From Theocolax elegans (lineage: Eukaryota; Arthropoda; Insecta; Hymenoptera; Cerocephalidae): 64,000 bases of DNA. A program made the translations under genes and the position numbers. The notes beneath the pieces are model-generated. The model made no database searches. It saw nothing but the letters and a program-made list of their open reading frames with translations, and was not told where the DNA came from. The stretch covers positions 53,256,029 to 53,320,028 of the forward strand of contig CM047431.1 of the NCBI GenBank assembly GCA_026168455.1, written 5' to 3'. Positions 1 through 11,413 of this stretch are shown piece after piece (position 1 is the first letter of the stretch; every line of letters starts with the position of its first letter).

Positions 1-1485
1 AAAGTCACGTTAAATTAATTACGTAGGAAACGTATAAATAAAGTACGGGAGAATGGCGTTACGCGCGGTCGGTAACGGAGGAGTCGGTAAAACGGTGGCG
101 AGCGGAAAAACCGATTTACTCGGGTGAATTTGAATGAGTTTCGTTCGGAGACACACCAGCGTAATCTCGTATATATACATGTATACACACACGCGAAAAG
201 ACAGGAACCCGAGCGTAGGAAAATAGGTCGCGACGCATGGGATAAGATGAAACCGTATTCTGGACGTCAAGATGGAAAATTTGATCATTATTATTTATCG
301 TTAGAACTGTAACCACCGATGTGCAAATTCTCAAGTTTGACGTCCAACAAAGCAAATGATTTATTTCTTCGTATTTTGCAATTCAATTGTTTTTGAATTT
401 TCTTACGCAATGCGGGTACGCGGTATTTTATAGATTAGGTCGCGAAGTACGGGTACGCATATATTCTTATATATATATATATATATAAAATATGAATATT
501 TCATTTATTTACGCTGTGTAGGTCTTTACATGTTGTAACGAATAAAAATACATCGATCCGCGAATTAATGGTATATATATATGCGGAAGAAAAAATTAAA
601 TTTGTTCAGGGAGTAAATTTAAAAAAGAGGAGGAGGAGAGTGGGTCACTTTTACAAATTCGATAATGGAGAAAATTTAATCGCGAAGGTGGAATGGTATT
701 GATTTTTAATAACTACCAAATAACGGACATCAGGGTAAGTGTACGCGTATGCGTGTGTATATATATACATATACGGATATACACTTAAGAGAATGTGCAA
801 TTTGCTAAAGTACGTATTCGAGGGCGTTATATAAACTTTGATAACTTTTAGCGAATTCTCCAATGTATAAACCTACATGCATGAGAATTAATTTATATAT
901 CTCCAAAGAAAAGATTTTAAAATAAAAGGGAAAAAGGAAATTTTTCGTAATTTCAAAACTATTTCTTAAGCGTTTTAAAGATCTTGAGAAGCGTAATTAT
1001 GAAGAAGTTATACGCGGATGAAAATGTTAGAGAAAATTTGAGTGAATCTTTTGCGAATGTTTCAATTTTCTTGAAGCTTCTTTAAGTACCGTATATATAT
1101 ATATAACTTCCCATTTCTTTTTCCAAATCGTTCCGCGCTAATACAAACCAAATTGAAGTTGATAAAAAAGTATTAGGCGGATAATTGTATGAGAAATCGC
1201 TTCAGTCTTTAAAATAAATATATTACTTTATTCATTAATAAATCGGTGATTATCGATCGATACTTAATTTAACTAAAATATTTTTCTATTCGCATTGAAA
1301 TACAGCGTGCGATATCGGTGTAAAACTCATCGATCGATTAATCTATACATTGTCGATAGAAAAAAAGTGGAGAAGGGTACACGGTAACATTTGGTACAAA
1401 CAATAGGTGATATCGCCGCGCACGTATGTATATCTGTATATAGATTGCAGAGTATATGGGTATAGATATATATATATATATATAC
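1..1485. other. AT-rich non-coding DNA
   Basis: I see no gene here. The short open frames are dominated by TA-repeat products (Tyr-Ile-Tyr runs) and have no recognisable domain or supporting splice sites. Small TA microsatellites lie near 470-487 and 1090-1105. A somewhat GC-richer patch near 40-130 gives a Pro/Thr-rich minus-strand reading, but nothing supports it as coding. Confidence 0.6.
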
Positions 1486-1706
1486 GTAGAGGAACGTCGG
1501 AGTAAATTCGATTACTGGCCGGTCTCGCGACATTAATTGCCGAGAGCACGCGTTGGATGCGATTAGCGAGGTTGTCGGAGAATCCTAATGGTACCTCGGG
1601 ATACCCACCTGATGCCTGAGACTCTGTTGCTATTACTACCACTCGAGGATCTCTATCACTTTTTTTTCTTTCCGATTCTATATTTGTACACGCGTTATCG
1701 AATATT
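1486..1706 (-). CDS. Possible internal coding exon of an unrecognised gene
   Basis: On the minus strand an open reading of about 73 codons runs from a TGCAG acceptor-like site (1707-1710) to a GT donor-like site (intron would begin at 1485). It includes IATESQASGGYPEVPLGFSD and then NLANRIQRVLSAINVARPAS. The residue mix is balanced, unlike the repeat-derived frames around it, and base composition is GC-richer than both flanks. The frame closes at a stop just upstream of the acceptor, as an internal exon should. Beyond the donor the frame enters a TA microsatellite. I do not recognise the protein family and found no partner exons, so the gene may lie largely outside the window, or this may be a chance open frame. 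Confidence 0.35.
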
Positions 1707-2204
1707 CTGCATTACCGACCGAGTTTTCTTTGTCCACTCGACGTTATAACCAACGTGGGATGCAATAAGTTATATCGAATGATGTTTCAAAAAGTGGGGC
1801 TTCTTTGCGCGTCGATGCGTTCGAGTGTATCCCCCCGCGTAAAATCGGTGATATAATTAAAATAACGAGTGGTGTATATTTGATTTAGTCAGACGCGCGC
1901 GTAAAGTTGTATTAACTGTCCATATATAGTTGAAAATTCATTCTTTTAACTGTATTAACTAAAATTATATTTCTAACTAGTGTCGTAATGCGCATTCTGC
2001 AGTTCTAATAAAATTTACTCGCATTATCGCTATTATTTTTATTTTTACGCGTACGTGCGGTACGCTAATAATTATTTCAAACGCTATATAATTGCACCTT
2101 TAAATTGATATTCGAACGAAAATAAATGATTAGTCAACTAGTCGAATATTAAAAATAGAATTAATTCGCAAATAAATTACACCGATAATACATAATTATC
2201 GAAG

Positions 2205-2207
<3 letters not shown>

Positions 2208-2272
<65 letters not shown>
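2208..2272. repeat. (CT)n-(TA)n compound microsatellite
   Basis: About 19 CT units run directly into about 14 TA units. It is a likely length-polymorphic locus and a polypurine/polypyrimidine tract on one side. Confidence 0.95.
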
Positions 2273-2277
<5 letters not shown>

Positions 2278-2518
2278 ATTAAATTTAAATTATATAATTA
2301 CTCGAACGCCAAGCTCAATTTCCTTAAATTTTCTTCACTCGAATACGCAAATCTTACCTGCTTTCGACGTATATATTCATATAAATAAAACAACTGCGAA
2401 AAAATGTTATGAAAAAAAGTTGCTGTTTTTCTGCATTTGAAGGTACGCGTAACCAGAAAACATATCGTTTTTTGCATCTAGGATTCTCCATCCATTGCCA
2501 ACGTGTTGGTTTACGTCA

Positions 2519-2535
2519 CGCGCGCGCGCGCGCGC
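2519..2535. repeat. Alternating CG tract
   Basis: An uninterrupted alternating C-G run of about 17 bases in an otherwise AT-rich region. Such tracts can adopt Z-DNA, and survival of this many CpGs argues against heavy germline CpG methylation at this site. Confidence 0.85.
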
Positions 2536-3414
2536 AACTTCTCGAATTTCTCTCGCAAGCTCCTTTCATCTCGAGAGCTTCCGATCTTATCTATGTCAAA
2601 TATTTGCTTTGTCATCGTTGTTGTAAAATGAGAATAATAAAAGGAAAGCGAAAAATTAACATGGTAATGAACGAATTTGTAACTACGTTTATTATCGGTA
2701 GATTAAATCTAGGTTAGGCGCAAATTATTTAGGGGTGATCCATGTATACAAGCGGATGGGACGTTCTATGTTTAACGACTATGTTCTTTTAATGTTGATA
2801 TTAATTTATTATTAGTGTATTATTATTTTACTAGGACATTAGAATATAATCCGTTCGATTTCTAGAGATATATATATACATGGAATTTAATATTTAATAA
2901 ATAACAAACTGGTTGGAAATAACACAATTACAAAATGCCAGCTCGTTGGTTCATTTTATAAATCATTTTTATGATTCAAAATTATTATTGGATTATCATC
3001 GTGAATTCGGAATAAATTCAATGTAATATATATATATATATCACCAAGAGTTAGCGAGATATGATTACATACGTATAATAATTATGAAACGTCAACTTTT
3101 TAATTATATGCATTATTTTATTAAATCGATGCGTGGGTGTATGCTTTATTTATTATTATAAATTATGAACAATTATTATTATAAAATATGTAGGGTTGAG
3201 TGGTGAGTGTTATACTATTTCGTTTTGTTGATATAACCCAACAAATAAAAAATGAGTTCAATTAAAAAGTCGTAATCGTTGGAAAATATATTGTTAACGA
3301 AAAAGTAGATGCAGAATTAACGAAGATAATAAATACAGTATGATTGAAATAATTCAGTCGGTCAATACCTATATTCCATACCATGATAGTGCATGTATAT
3401 GAGAAAGAACCTTA

Positions 3415-3752
3415 CACTAAAAAGATAGTATATTATAAAAATTACTATATTTTATAGTAATAAATGTACTTGGGATATATTTGGATTATCGCCCCTAGTA
3501 GAATTTTGAGCATAATTGAAACGGTTTTTAAGCCAGAAAGTGACGAATTAGCAAAAAATGCTCAAAATATGATCCTAGTATGATCAAATTACAAATTTTG
3601 TCTAACCTTAAAATGCTCAATTTCTACTAGGGGCAATATTTACTATATTTCGTAGTAGTTTTTATTACAATATTCAAATAAAAATAACTAAAGACAGACA
3701 AATGTTTACCATATAAAATATAGTAATTTTTATTGTACTATTTTTCGCAGTA
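3415..3752. mobile_element. MITE with long terminal inverted repeats, interrupted by a second MITE
   Basis: The left end (from 3415, CACTAAAAAG then TATTATAAAAATTACTATAT) is mirrored by the right end (to about 3752, reverse complement of ATAAAAATTACTATAT). The TIR is AT-rich and resembles the TACACTGAG family seen at 40642-40836 and 56147-56358. It has no coding capacity. The centre is split by another inverted-repeat element at 3491-3634, so this element is the older of the two. Confidence 0.6.
3491..3634. mobile_element. Short MITE nested in the 3415-3752 element
   Basis: Terminal inverted repeats of about 22 bp begin GCCCCTAGTAGAA and end TTCTACTAGGGGC. The element is 144 bp and non-coding. 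The CCCTAGTAGAAT-like end resembles the larger elements at 14183-14695 and 49135-49702, so it may be a short derivative of that superfamily. Confidence 0.7.
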
Positions 3753-3849
3753 AAATATTCGAAGAAATTTGAAGAAATTCTAGATCAACTCAAAATAAAT
3801 CGCAATTCATCAATTACAATATTAAAAGTAAGCATTGAAAACTCTGGTT

Positions 3850-4590
3850 ATAGGAACACATTTTAAGTTCACGTATTCCACCTATTTTCAAGCTCAACTA
3901 CGAAGATATAAATTACATTATTTGCACAAGTACAGATATAATGAAGTGCTTTGTTTGTAAACAAGAAGGCCATGTTAAGAAAAATTGCGTATACCAAAAC
4001 TTAGATTCGCAAATTCTTGAAGTAGTTCCGCAACAATCGTAAAAACGGATAATGTAATTGACAGTGTAAACAGTAATATTATCTTCCAAAGCTCGACTTT
4101 TAATACGTTCACTCAAGAATATTCGAACATTCGTATATTCGTAGATTTAAATACACACAAAAGACCTGTTTCTGTGTCAAGTAGTGATAAGTTTCCTTTA
4201 TCGCGGCTACTGTAACAAATCTTAACAAAGCTATCATTACAAAAACTTCGAAATCACAAAGCAAAGCAACTAAAAAAGCCAAAATTGTTAACAAACTACA
4301 CAATTATCGTTACCTTTTAACCATATCCAATTTGTTAACTTTGTAAAAAACACATATAACAACCCAAACGTTTTCTCTCAAGTTCAAAAATTAACTAAAA
4401 ATAGAATACATTACCAAAATCCATCCCTCTATATCCCTCTGTAACTGGCAAATCCGTTAAAGCGAAACTGACGAGAATCAAAAATAAGCTCTTACTCAAT
4501 AACTTTGAGGACGTTACCGAACCCAATCCTAGCGAGATGAGTGATATCGAAAGTGAAAACAGTGTCGTGTTCAGTGTTATCACACATTAA
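3850..4590 (+). pseudogene. LINE ORF1 (gag-like) remnant with CCHC zinc knuckle
   Basis: The frame around 3941 encodes MKCFVCKQEGHVKKNC, a C-x2-C-x4-H-x4-C knuckle (3947-3988) typical of I- and Jockey-type LINE ORF1 nucleic-acid-binding proteins. A Lys-rich stretch follows (about 4200-4320, TKTSKSQSKATKKAKI) and then an acidic tail ending in a TAA at 4588-4590 (NPSEMSDIESENSVVFSVIT). An early stop after the knuckle and frame changes show that it is inactive. The start of ORF1 is not clear; the recognisable part begins at about 3850. Confidence 0.75.
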
Positions 4591-4968
4591 TTATTCAATC
4601 TACTAACCCCCAGTTTTTTATTTTACTGTTATATAATATTAAGTAATATGAATCCCAAATCTCACGTAGATACTAAATCATTGTGCATTATTTACTGGAA
4701 TGCTCGTAGTATTAATAAACGTAAACATGAAATTCCTGTATTACTGAAATAGTTTGATATTTTTCTTTGTGTCGTATCCTTGTTAAATGATGTAGAAGAT
4801 GACTCTTTTTTGAATAAAGAATTCTTATATGATCTAGGATTTGTTCAATTGAAAAAAAACGCTGTCACTTAAGAGGAGGTGGTATTCTCTTCATGGTGCG
4901 TGAATCCATCGCTTTTCAGGAGATTCCGGTTACTACTCCACATTTTAGTATAGAACTACACTCAAAAA

Positions 4969-5312
4969 AAATGTGCTAGTAAAAATTAATATTTTAACCT
5001 TTACAGGACGGGAATTTTCTGGTTCAAAAAAGCTTCTTTTTTTCAATAAAATTAATGTCTACAAACATCGGATCACTTAAAATTTTTAGAGGACGGGGAT
5101 ATGGGTTTACTGTTTTCTCTCTATTTTCTATAAAAATCGAGTTTTTGTGATGTCTCGCATCTCAAAACTAACACATATAAAGGGTCGATCATGGGCATGG
5201 CCCGCATAGGGGCCATCCCGTCCTCTAAAGGTTAATGGTAAAAGGAAGACAGACTTGCACAATTATAAAAATTGCTATTAATAATAGTAAAAATTGCCAT
5301 TATTAATTATTA
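4969..5312. mobile_element. Truncated TACACTGAG-family MITE inside the LINE
   Basis: The sequence from 4969 (CACTCAAAAAAAATGTGC, then TAGTAAAAATTA) and the stretch after 5236 (TGGTAAAAGGAAGACAGAC) match the left half of the intact family member at 40642-40836. The right inverted repeat is missing or too degraded to see. It disrupts the LINE endonuclease and is itself split by a TTAA-flanked element at 4994-5235. Confidence 0.7.
4994..5235. mobile_element. piggyBac-like MITE (TTAA target duplication) nested in a MITE in the LINE
   Basis: TTAA at 4994-4997 and 5232-5235 flank an element whose ends are inverted repeats: CCTTTACAGGACGGG on the left and CCCGTCCTCTAAAGG on the right, with one mismatch in 15. 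Exact TTAA duplication with C-rich ends is the hallmark of piggyBac-type transposition. At about 235 bp it has no coding capacity, so it must have been moved in trans. Removing it rejoins ATTTTAATGGTAAAAGG, matching the related MITE at 40642, which confirms the insertion boundaries. Confidence 0.8.
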
Positions 5313-6880
5313 AAACACTATCCCGCCAATTGCTATAACTCTTTGTGACAGAGCTCCGGGTTTTACTTTATCACAAGAAGACTGGAACACAATAATTGCT
5401 AAGACTAAAAGCAATCCTTCAAGTTTATTAATAGGAGACTTTAATTCTCATAATATAATTTGGAATGGCACCAAATCCGAGAAAAACGGAGTAAGACTAG
5501 CTAACAGCATCGATGACTATAATTAATATATAATCCGGATTCATTTACTCGCACTAACCCACGTGATGGATCTCAATCTAACATTGACAGTTGTCCTTTC
5601 TACTCTTAATTTAGCACAAAAAATATATGTTAAAGTATTTGATGAAACCCTGGGCTCTGACTATTATCCTGTTACCTGCGTTATCGACTTAGAAACAAAT
5701 GCGTATAAAAAGAAATCCTTTAAAATTAAAACTTTGCGAACAAATTGGAATATTTTTTTAATGAACTAAAACTCAAAATTTACATATTTTTTGACAGCTG
5801 ATTTTGCTAACTCTACTGCTAAAGAGAAATATGAAACTGGTTTGGGTGTAGTGACCGAGTGTTTGAAAATCAGTGCACCGTTAAATAAAAATATTCATTC
5901 TTCCAAGTTTAAAAATCTCGTATCCTGGTGGGATGATGAATGTAATAAGATAAAAAGATCGCGTAAAACAGTTTATAAGAAATGGAAATTCAGCAAGACC
6001 ATTGCAGACCGTATTGCTTGTAATAAAAGTAACCGTATTGCCGTCAAAACATTTAGAAATAAAAAATAGGAAAGTTTCAAAAGATTTGCAGAATCTTTAT
6101 CTTCATCTTAAGAAATCTAACTCACATGACATATATACTGATGGAGGCAAAATCTTAAAAAATTTTGTCGGTTTAGCTTGTTGCTATCCCTCAGAATATA
6201 TCAAGATAGACTTATCAATTTCCAAAAACTCGTCCATTTTCACAGCTGAATGCATTATAATCTTAGAAGCTCTTAATCTGATTCTAATTAGTATAATCTT
6301 AATTTTATAATTACTTCACATTCTTTGAGCGTTTTAATGAGCCTAAGCTATTGGTAGAATTGGCAATGAGATAGTCGACTCTCTAGCCAAATCTTTCACA
6401 TGCATTACTCCATCAGATACACATATAATTCCATACACTGACTTTTTTCAAACATTCAGTTCATCCGCATTCGAAAATACGAATCAACACTGTTTAGATC
6501 AATATAAATATAAGGATATAAAATTTTTTCAATTATATTTTAATAGAACAGCTAAAGCCTGATTTTACTGGTATTTAAAACAATCACGTACATTATAATT
6601 TAGCAGTCTAGTTAGTAAAAATAAATATAATTAATAGCTCTATATGTACCCAATGTTAAGTATATGATGAAGATCTAAATCACATTTTATGGCAATACCC
6701 TGCGTACAAACAACAAAGATCGTTACTTATAGGCAAACTGCGCCAAACTAATGTTTTTCTGCCTTTGAATTTCACTATCTTGCGCTCACGTTATGAAAGG
6801 TGAAAAAACAGCTAAACGATCACGAAAGCCGCACGAGGGTGGGTCACTCATCCAAGTAGTAATCGCAGCAATTTGTTAAG

Positions 6881-7075
6881 TTAAGGGGGTGGCATACCCG
6901 GTGGGTTACCTGAGGCCTGAGCAAAAAAAGACAATTATTGCATTTATTAAAAAAAATATGTAATTTAATGCAAAACCCAAATACAGAAGCACTAGGTAAT
7001 AAAATAGTAAGTAATTCTACCAAGTTCCAGGTCAATACGATAAAGACACCCTAAAAAATTTCTGCACCGAAAATT
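6881..7075. mobile_element. Left arm of a TTAA-flanked foldback MITE
   Basis: Sequence from TTAAGGGGGTGGCATACCCG through the CTAAAAAATTTCTGCACCG motif near 7050-7070 is a diverged copy of the left arm of the complete foldback element at 11961-12746. I could not find the matching right arm downstream, so this copy is probably truncated or rearranged. It abuts the 3' end of the LINE. Confidence 0.65.
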
Positions 7076-7393
7076 ACGATTATCTCTAATTTGGCACCAA
7101 ACATCTAATTTTGATACATTTTTCTCCATAACTTCGATTAAAATGATTCTGTCTTGTTGGAAATTTCCAGAATAGTTTACATTTTTACCACAAATATACC
7201 ACAAAAATTTTATAAAGATGAAAAACAAAAATTTTTTTTATTTAACTCTACACTTAAGGAGGTGTTAAAGTCAATTTGTATCATCCAAGTGGGTATTAAA
7301 TTGAGAAGAAAAGATAATTCTAGAGAAAGAAAAATAGTTAATTATAAACAAATTAAGACGTCGTTGCCTTTTGATTTCAGTATTATCTAACAC

Positions 7394-7998
7394 TGACAAG
7401 AGGAGTACTTGACCTCCGGGAAACGGACCTTATCCTAACTTTGGTATTTTTTGTAATGTAGAAATTAAAAGAAAACCAAGTTATTGCTTGCAATGGCCAC
7501 TTTTAAGAAAGTTATTTGACATCTAGTGATAATTTCAATAAAAATTATTTCCAGTTTAATTGCTTATAACCCCAAAGCAAATAGAGAAAGATACTCAAAC
7601 GGTCAACCAGAAAAAGTTGAGTTCAAGTAAATATAATTTGAAAAAAAAGAAACTTAAATTGCTCAATTTAGAGTACAATTATGAAGAAAATAAGAAATTA
7701 AAGAATTTTGGGCTAAAAGAAACAATAAATTTTTGGTATTAAATTTTGAATAAAATATCTTTAATGTCTTATTTTTTTCATAACTTTGCTCCAAATTAAG
7801 CAATTTGAGCTTCTTTTTTTTAAATCATATCTACTTGAACTCAGCTTTCTTTTAATTTTCCGTTTAAGTGTATATCTTTATTAATTTATGAGTTATAAGG
7901 AATTAAGATGGAAGTAATTTTCATTGAAATTATTGTTAGATGTGGAATAACTTTTGTAAAAACGGCCATTGGTAGCACTACTCCCCTTGTGAATAAAA
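7394..7998. mobile_element. Foldback MITE of about 600 bp
   Basis: The two halves are imperfect inverted repeats for almost their whole length. For example, TGCAATGGCCACTTTTAAG on the left pairs with the complement of GTAAAAACGGCCATTGGTAG on the right. The ends are ACAAGAGGAGTA and TACTCCCCTTGT. The centre is near 7745. No protein-coding signal is visible. A diverged partial copy lies at about 57330-57480, so this is a dispersed family. Confidence 0.7.
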
Positions 7999-10385
7999 TT
8001 TGAAAGAAAAATATTTTTCCATTTGAAAATGAGAATGTTGAATATTAAATATAAAGTTGAATCTTTATTTTCTGTGACTAATTTAAGAGTAAAATTCATT
8101 TCCAAGACATTTTATTAATTAGACTGATGTTTTTATATACAATTTAACATAGTGATAGGTGTATTACTTAAATAAAGAGTAATGTTATCTTAGTTTTTTT
8201 AAGTTATTATATTTATTTAATTCAAATAGTTTTTTCGGCTCAATTGATCGGTCGGAAGCAATTTGACTATTATACATTTTATGAACTTCCGTGATCGTCC
8301 GAGGTACGTTTCTGCTATTCTGACCCTCTGTCGGTTATAAATGTTACCTGTATATTGCAAAAATATATATATTTTTTTCTATAAAATTAATAATAAAGTT
8401 AATCGTACACATATCACAAATATACACATATAACGATAATTGGACGATGACAAAATGATAAATCTCAATGAAAAATGATGATTCATCTGAAACTTTACCC
8501 TAAAATATAATCCGAAAGCGCTGAAGATTTCTAGGAAGAAAACAAATTGTTGTTTAATAAGATGATCGGAAAACTTTTATCAGGGTAAATGAAAACGTTT
8601 CGTAGTGTTATACAAGCTATTTTTGAAATTGCGAAGGTGTATATTAAGTATCAGGTTAGGTCTGACCTAAAAAACACGCCATAAATAATTGTTAAAGTAA
8701 AAAATATAATAACATTGCGTTAATCTTTGTAAATACTTCAAGTATGACATAAATAGTTGCACAATCGCTTAAAAATCCGAACTAACGTTTACCGTTCAGA
8801 AGAATTTGGTAGAATGTGGAAATCGACAGGTTTACGCTTTTGTAAAGGATTGATAATGAGAGTATTATAATTTTAAAACTTGTATAATTCTAATATATCG
8901 CAGTCTATACAAAATGTGAAAAGTTATCGATTGATAAGTGCAATTCTCACATTCTACGCTTTTCTAAAGTGTAAACCCAACAATTCACATACATTAACAT
9001 CAGTGTTTAAATTTAGTATTTTAGAGTGTAGATTCATTCGATCAAATATAAACGAAAAAGCGTGTTTGCCATACAGATTACATTTCTAACATCTTCGTCC
9101 AGGATTAAAGCATTAGTTTTTTATTTAAAATTATTGTGATCTTCAACACTGTCGGTAAGGTGGAAAAAAAAGAAAGAAAAATGTCGTTTTAAACCCCTAA
9201 ATAATAATAAGGTATGTTCGTGCAATAATAATCGAGGTGTGAACATATTATTTCGAAGTATAATGAACGAGGCGAGGCGAGAGCCATATTACAGCGCAAC
9301 AAGTAGATAAGAAGCCCGACGGGCTTAGCTTTGTGCCAGTTAATATCAATGGCTTTTAATAATGTGTAGAATAATATTGCGCCTCGCTGATGATTAGATA
9401 ATAATAATCTCCTTTGACTTAAGAGTTTTATATTTCCTTTTTATTTATATTGGTATATTTATAGAAAAGAAAAGTGCATGTTAATTGTTTATAAGTAATA
9501 TTCATCGTAATGTATTTGTACACACAAATCGAAATTTTCGAAATACACATGTCTATTCCCGATAGTATTGATGCAGTGTTCAAGTCGTTCTAAACAGTAA
9601 TATTAAACTAGTTTACTGTGAGACGTTAACGTTAATTCGAATTTAACGTTATACGTTGGAATAAACTGTAAATTGCACGTTAAGTTAACCGGTATAACAG
9701 TGTCAAACTTGTTTTCTAAGATACTGATCAATGTTTATTGTAAAATAAAAGGATTTTACGTGCGCGCACACTTTGTTCAAAGAATTTGTTGTTCAACTGC
9801 AAACTCCGCATTTATCAGTATATATACTCTAATGAAATAGAGAATCAAAATTAATTAGTTAGTATTTTTAACGTGCCAATGAAACGTACGGTTCGTTTTA
9901 TATTTTTACATTTTATCTAATTCAACGACCGATTCTCTGTCACTTTTAAATATTACTGATATAGGCACAGTAGCGCCGGGATTTTTCGTTTTGTAAAAGG
10001 CTTTAAAAAAAAACAGTCTGTAATAAACTTGCGCCAATTCTCTTATTTTATTTTAATAGCTCGAATAAAGGAAGGATTTCTCGCAACTTTATTATATGTA
10101 GAATCAAATCAGAGCGAATTTCAACGAAAGTGTATTATTAAAAATATTTTATAATTTCAAATTTTTTTAAGTAGGAATTACCTAGTTTCTTGCAGAAAGG
10201 AGGATAATCATCAACGACTAGGAGCGCATCGTCGTTTACTTTCAGCATCTTGATTTGAAAGATGCTGATAAGTACATGATTTTTGCCCGTTATGTGGCAC
10301 CTACAAAACGTACACCATCATAAAGAACAAGAAAAAAAAATTAAATAAAATAAAAATTCGACTATTCTCGTCCCCAGCAACATAT
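7999..10385. other. Non-coding AT-rich DNA with one structured GC patch
   Basis: No gene found. The 69-codon + frame at 8880-9089 has no domain I recognise. A GC-richer, self-complementary patch at 9272-9387 is listed separately. The rest is ordinary AT-rich sequence. Confidence 0.55.
9272..9387. other. Self-complementary GC-rich patch, possible structured RNA or conserved element
   Basis: An 8-bp GC-rich stem closes the patch (GCGAGGCG at 9272-9279, CGCCTCGC at 9380-9387). It may extend through CATATTA / TAATATTG. Inside is a near-perfect small hairpin, AAGCCCGACGGGCTT (9312-9326), and an AGCCAT/ATGGCT pairing option. The patch is clearly GC-richer than its surroundings. I do not recognise an RNA family. 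It could also be a worn transposon end. Confidence 0.3.
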
Positions 10386-11413
10386 AAAAAAAACACTAAA
10401 ATTTATAGTTTCTTGAAATGCTAAAAATTGTAAAATACCGCAAGAAAATGACGAAGGCACAACTTTCAGTAGAACAGTCAGAGCCTAATCTAAATATAGT
10501 ATTAAATGCATTAAAGAAATTAATTTTAATTGGGAGCCGGTCTTATTAATTATATATTAACTAGCATAAATACCCTTATGTCCGTAGTACTTCATGTTTT
10601 GAAGTATCTTGGCACACTTTCAGCTAACCTATCTTGCTACCCATCGAAAGCTTGTACCAAAACGTATTATCCCAATGGACATCCGACTGGTAGCCTGCAC
10701 CTTTCCTAAGGGTATGAATTAGTTAATTTCCATGATTTCTCGGAGCAATAATGCTTAACGGGGTGCCATAGTCAATATTTATCCTCCCTACCTTATCGGC
10801 AATCGTGATTATTAGTAATAAATTTGTGAATAAAACACTATATGAAAAAATAAGAGAAGAGGCGCCTTCGTTTACTATAATAATTTATACCTGTGTGCTG
10901 AATTTCAGATTAAAATTATATTGCGTTTTTGAGAAGTCTTACCAAAAATGTGAACCTAACCTCAACGAAGTGAAAAGATTCGATATTTTTGGTAAGACTT
11001 TTCTCGTAAACGCAATAATATTTTAATCTAAAATTCAGCACACAATTAGATTGTCAATAAACGAAGGCGCCTCTTCTCTTACTTTTTCACATACTGTTCT
11101 ACTATTTTATTAATTAATCGTCAAAAATTGAGTATGGGACCCCGTTAAATATATTTTAATTAAATAGATAAATTGGCTGAAAGTGTGCCAAGATACTTCA
11201 AAATATAAAGTACTACGGACATAAGGGTATTTATGCTAGTTAATATATAATTAATAAGACCGGCTATCAATTAAAATTAATTTCTTTAATGCATTTAATA
11301 CCATATTTAGATTAGGCTCTGACTGCTCTGCTGAAAGTTGTGCCTTCGTCATTTTCTTGTGGTATTTTACAATTTTCAACATTTCAAGTAACTACAATTT
11401 TTAGTGCTTTTTT
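10386..11413. mobile_element. Large foldback element of about 1.03 kb
   Basis: The left half (TTATAGTTTCTTGAAATGC, later GCATAAATACCCTTATGTCC) is repeated inverted in the right half (GGACATAAGGGTATTTATGC, later CATTTCAAGTAACT). Further in, GGGGTGCCATAG near 10759 pairs with TATGGGACCCCG near 11134, and GAGAAGAGGCGCCTTCGTTT at about 10854 pairs with its complement at about 11057-11080. The whole element therefore forms a single imperfect hairpin. It has no coding capacity. Arms diverge by scattered changes, so it is older than the 36388 palindrome. Confidence 0.8.

Larger units (their letters stand above)
1707..3414. other. Non-coding DNA with microsatellites
   Basis: AT-rich sequence without a supportable gene. 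A CT-TA compound microsatellite and a short CG tract are listed separately. The 102-codon + frame at 2409-2717 spans the CG tract and has no domain I recognise. Confidence 0.6.
4648..6803 (+). pseudogene. LINE ORF2 remnant: APE endonuclease and RNase H, reverse transcriptase missing
   Basis: A start at 4648 opens an endonuclease with IYWNARSINKRKHEI, interrupted by a stop after LLK. After a MITE block (4969-5312) the endonuclease resumes with LLIGDFNSHNIIWNG, a frame-shifted NPDSFTRTNPRDGSQSNID and GSDYYPVTC. The last two match the late APE signature in which SDH is usual (here SDY). A linker with WWDDEC follows. The next recognisable block (about 6120 onward) is RNase H: IYTDGGK, then SSIFTAECIIILEAL, then GNEIVDSLAKSFT. 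The reading closes with EDLNHILWQYPAY and a TGA at 6801-6803. No FADD-type RT block was found. Loss of RT, stops and shifts make it non-functional. Confidence 0.8.
3790..6870 (+). mobile_element. Degenerate non-LTR retrotransposon (LINE), I-clade-like
   Basis: Reading through frameshifts and stops gives the domain order of an I-type LINE. First comes a gag ORF with a CCHC zinc knuckle, then an APE-type endonuclease, then an RNase H domain and a C-terminal HILW-containing tail. I could not find reverse transcriptase motifs between the endonuclease linker (ends about 6070) and the RNase H start (about 6120), so the RT appears to have been deleted. The copy is dead: several in-frame stops, frameshifts, and two nested MITE insertions in the endonuclease. 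The 3' end runs into another MITE at 6881. Approximate limits are set by the coding remnants. Confidence 0.85.

Noticed and set aside
8820..8980. Short inverted pair GGTTTACGCTTTTGTAAAG / CTTTTCTAAAGTGTAAACC
   Set aside because: Only about 20 bp with mismatches and no matching ends outside. Not enough to call an element.
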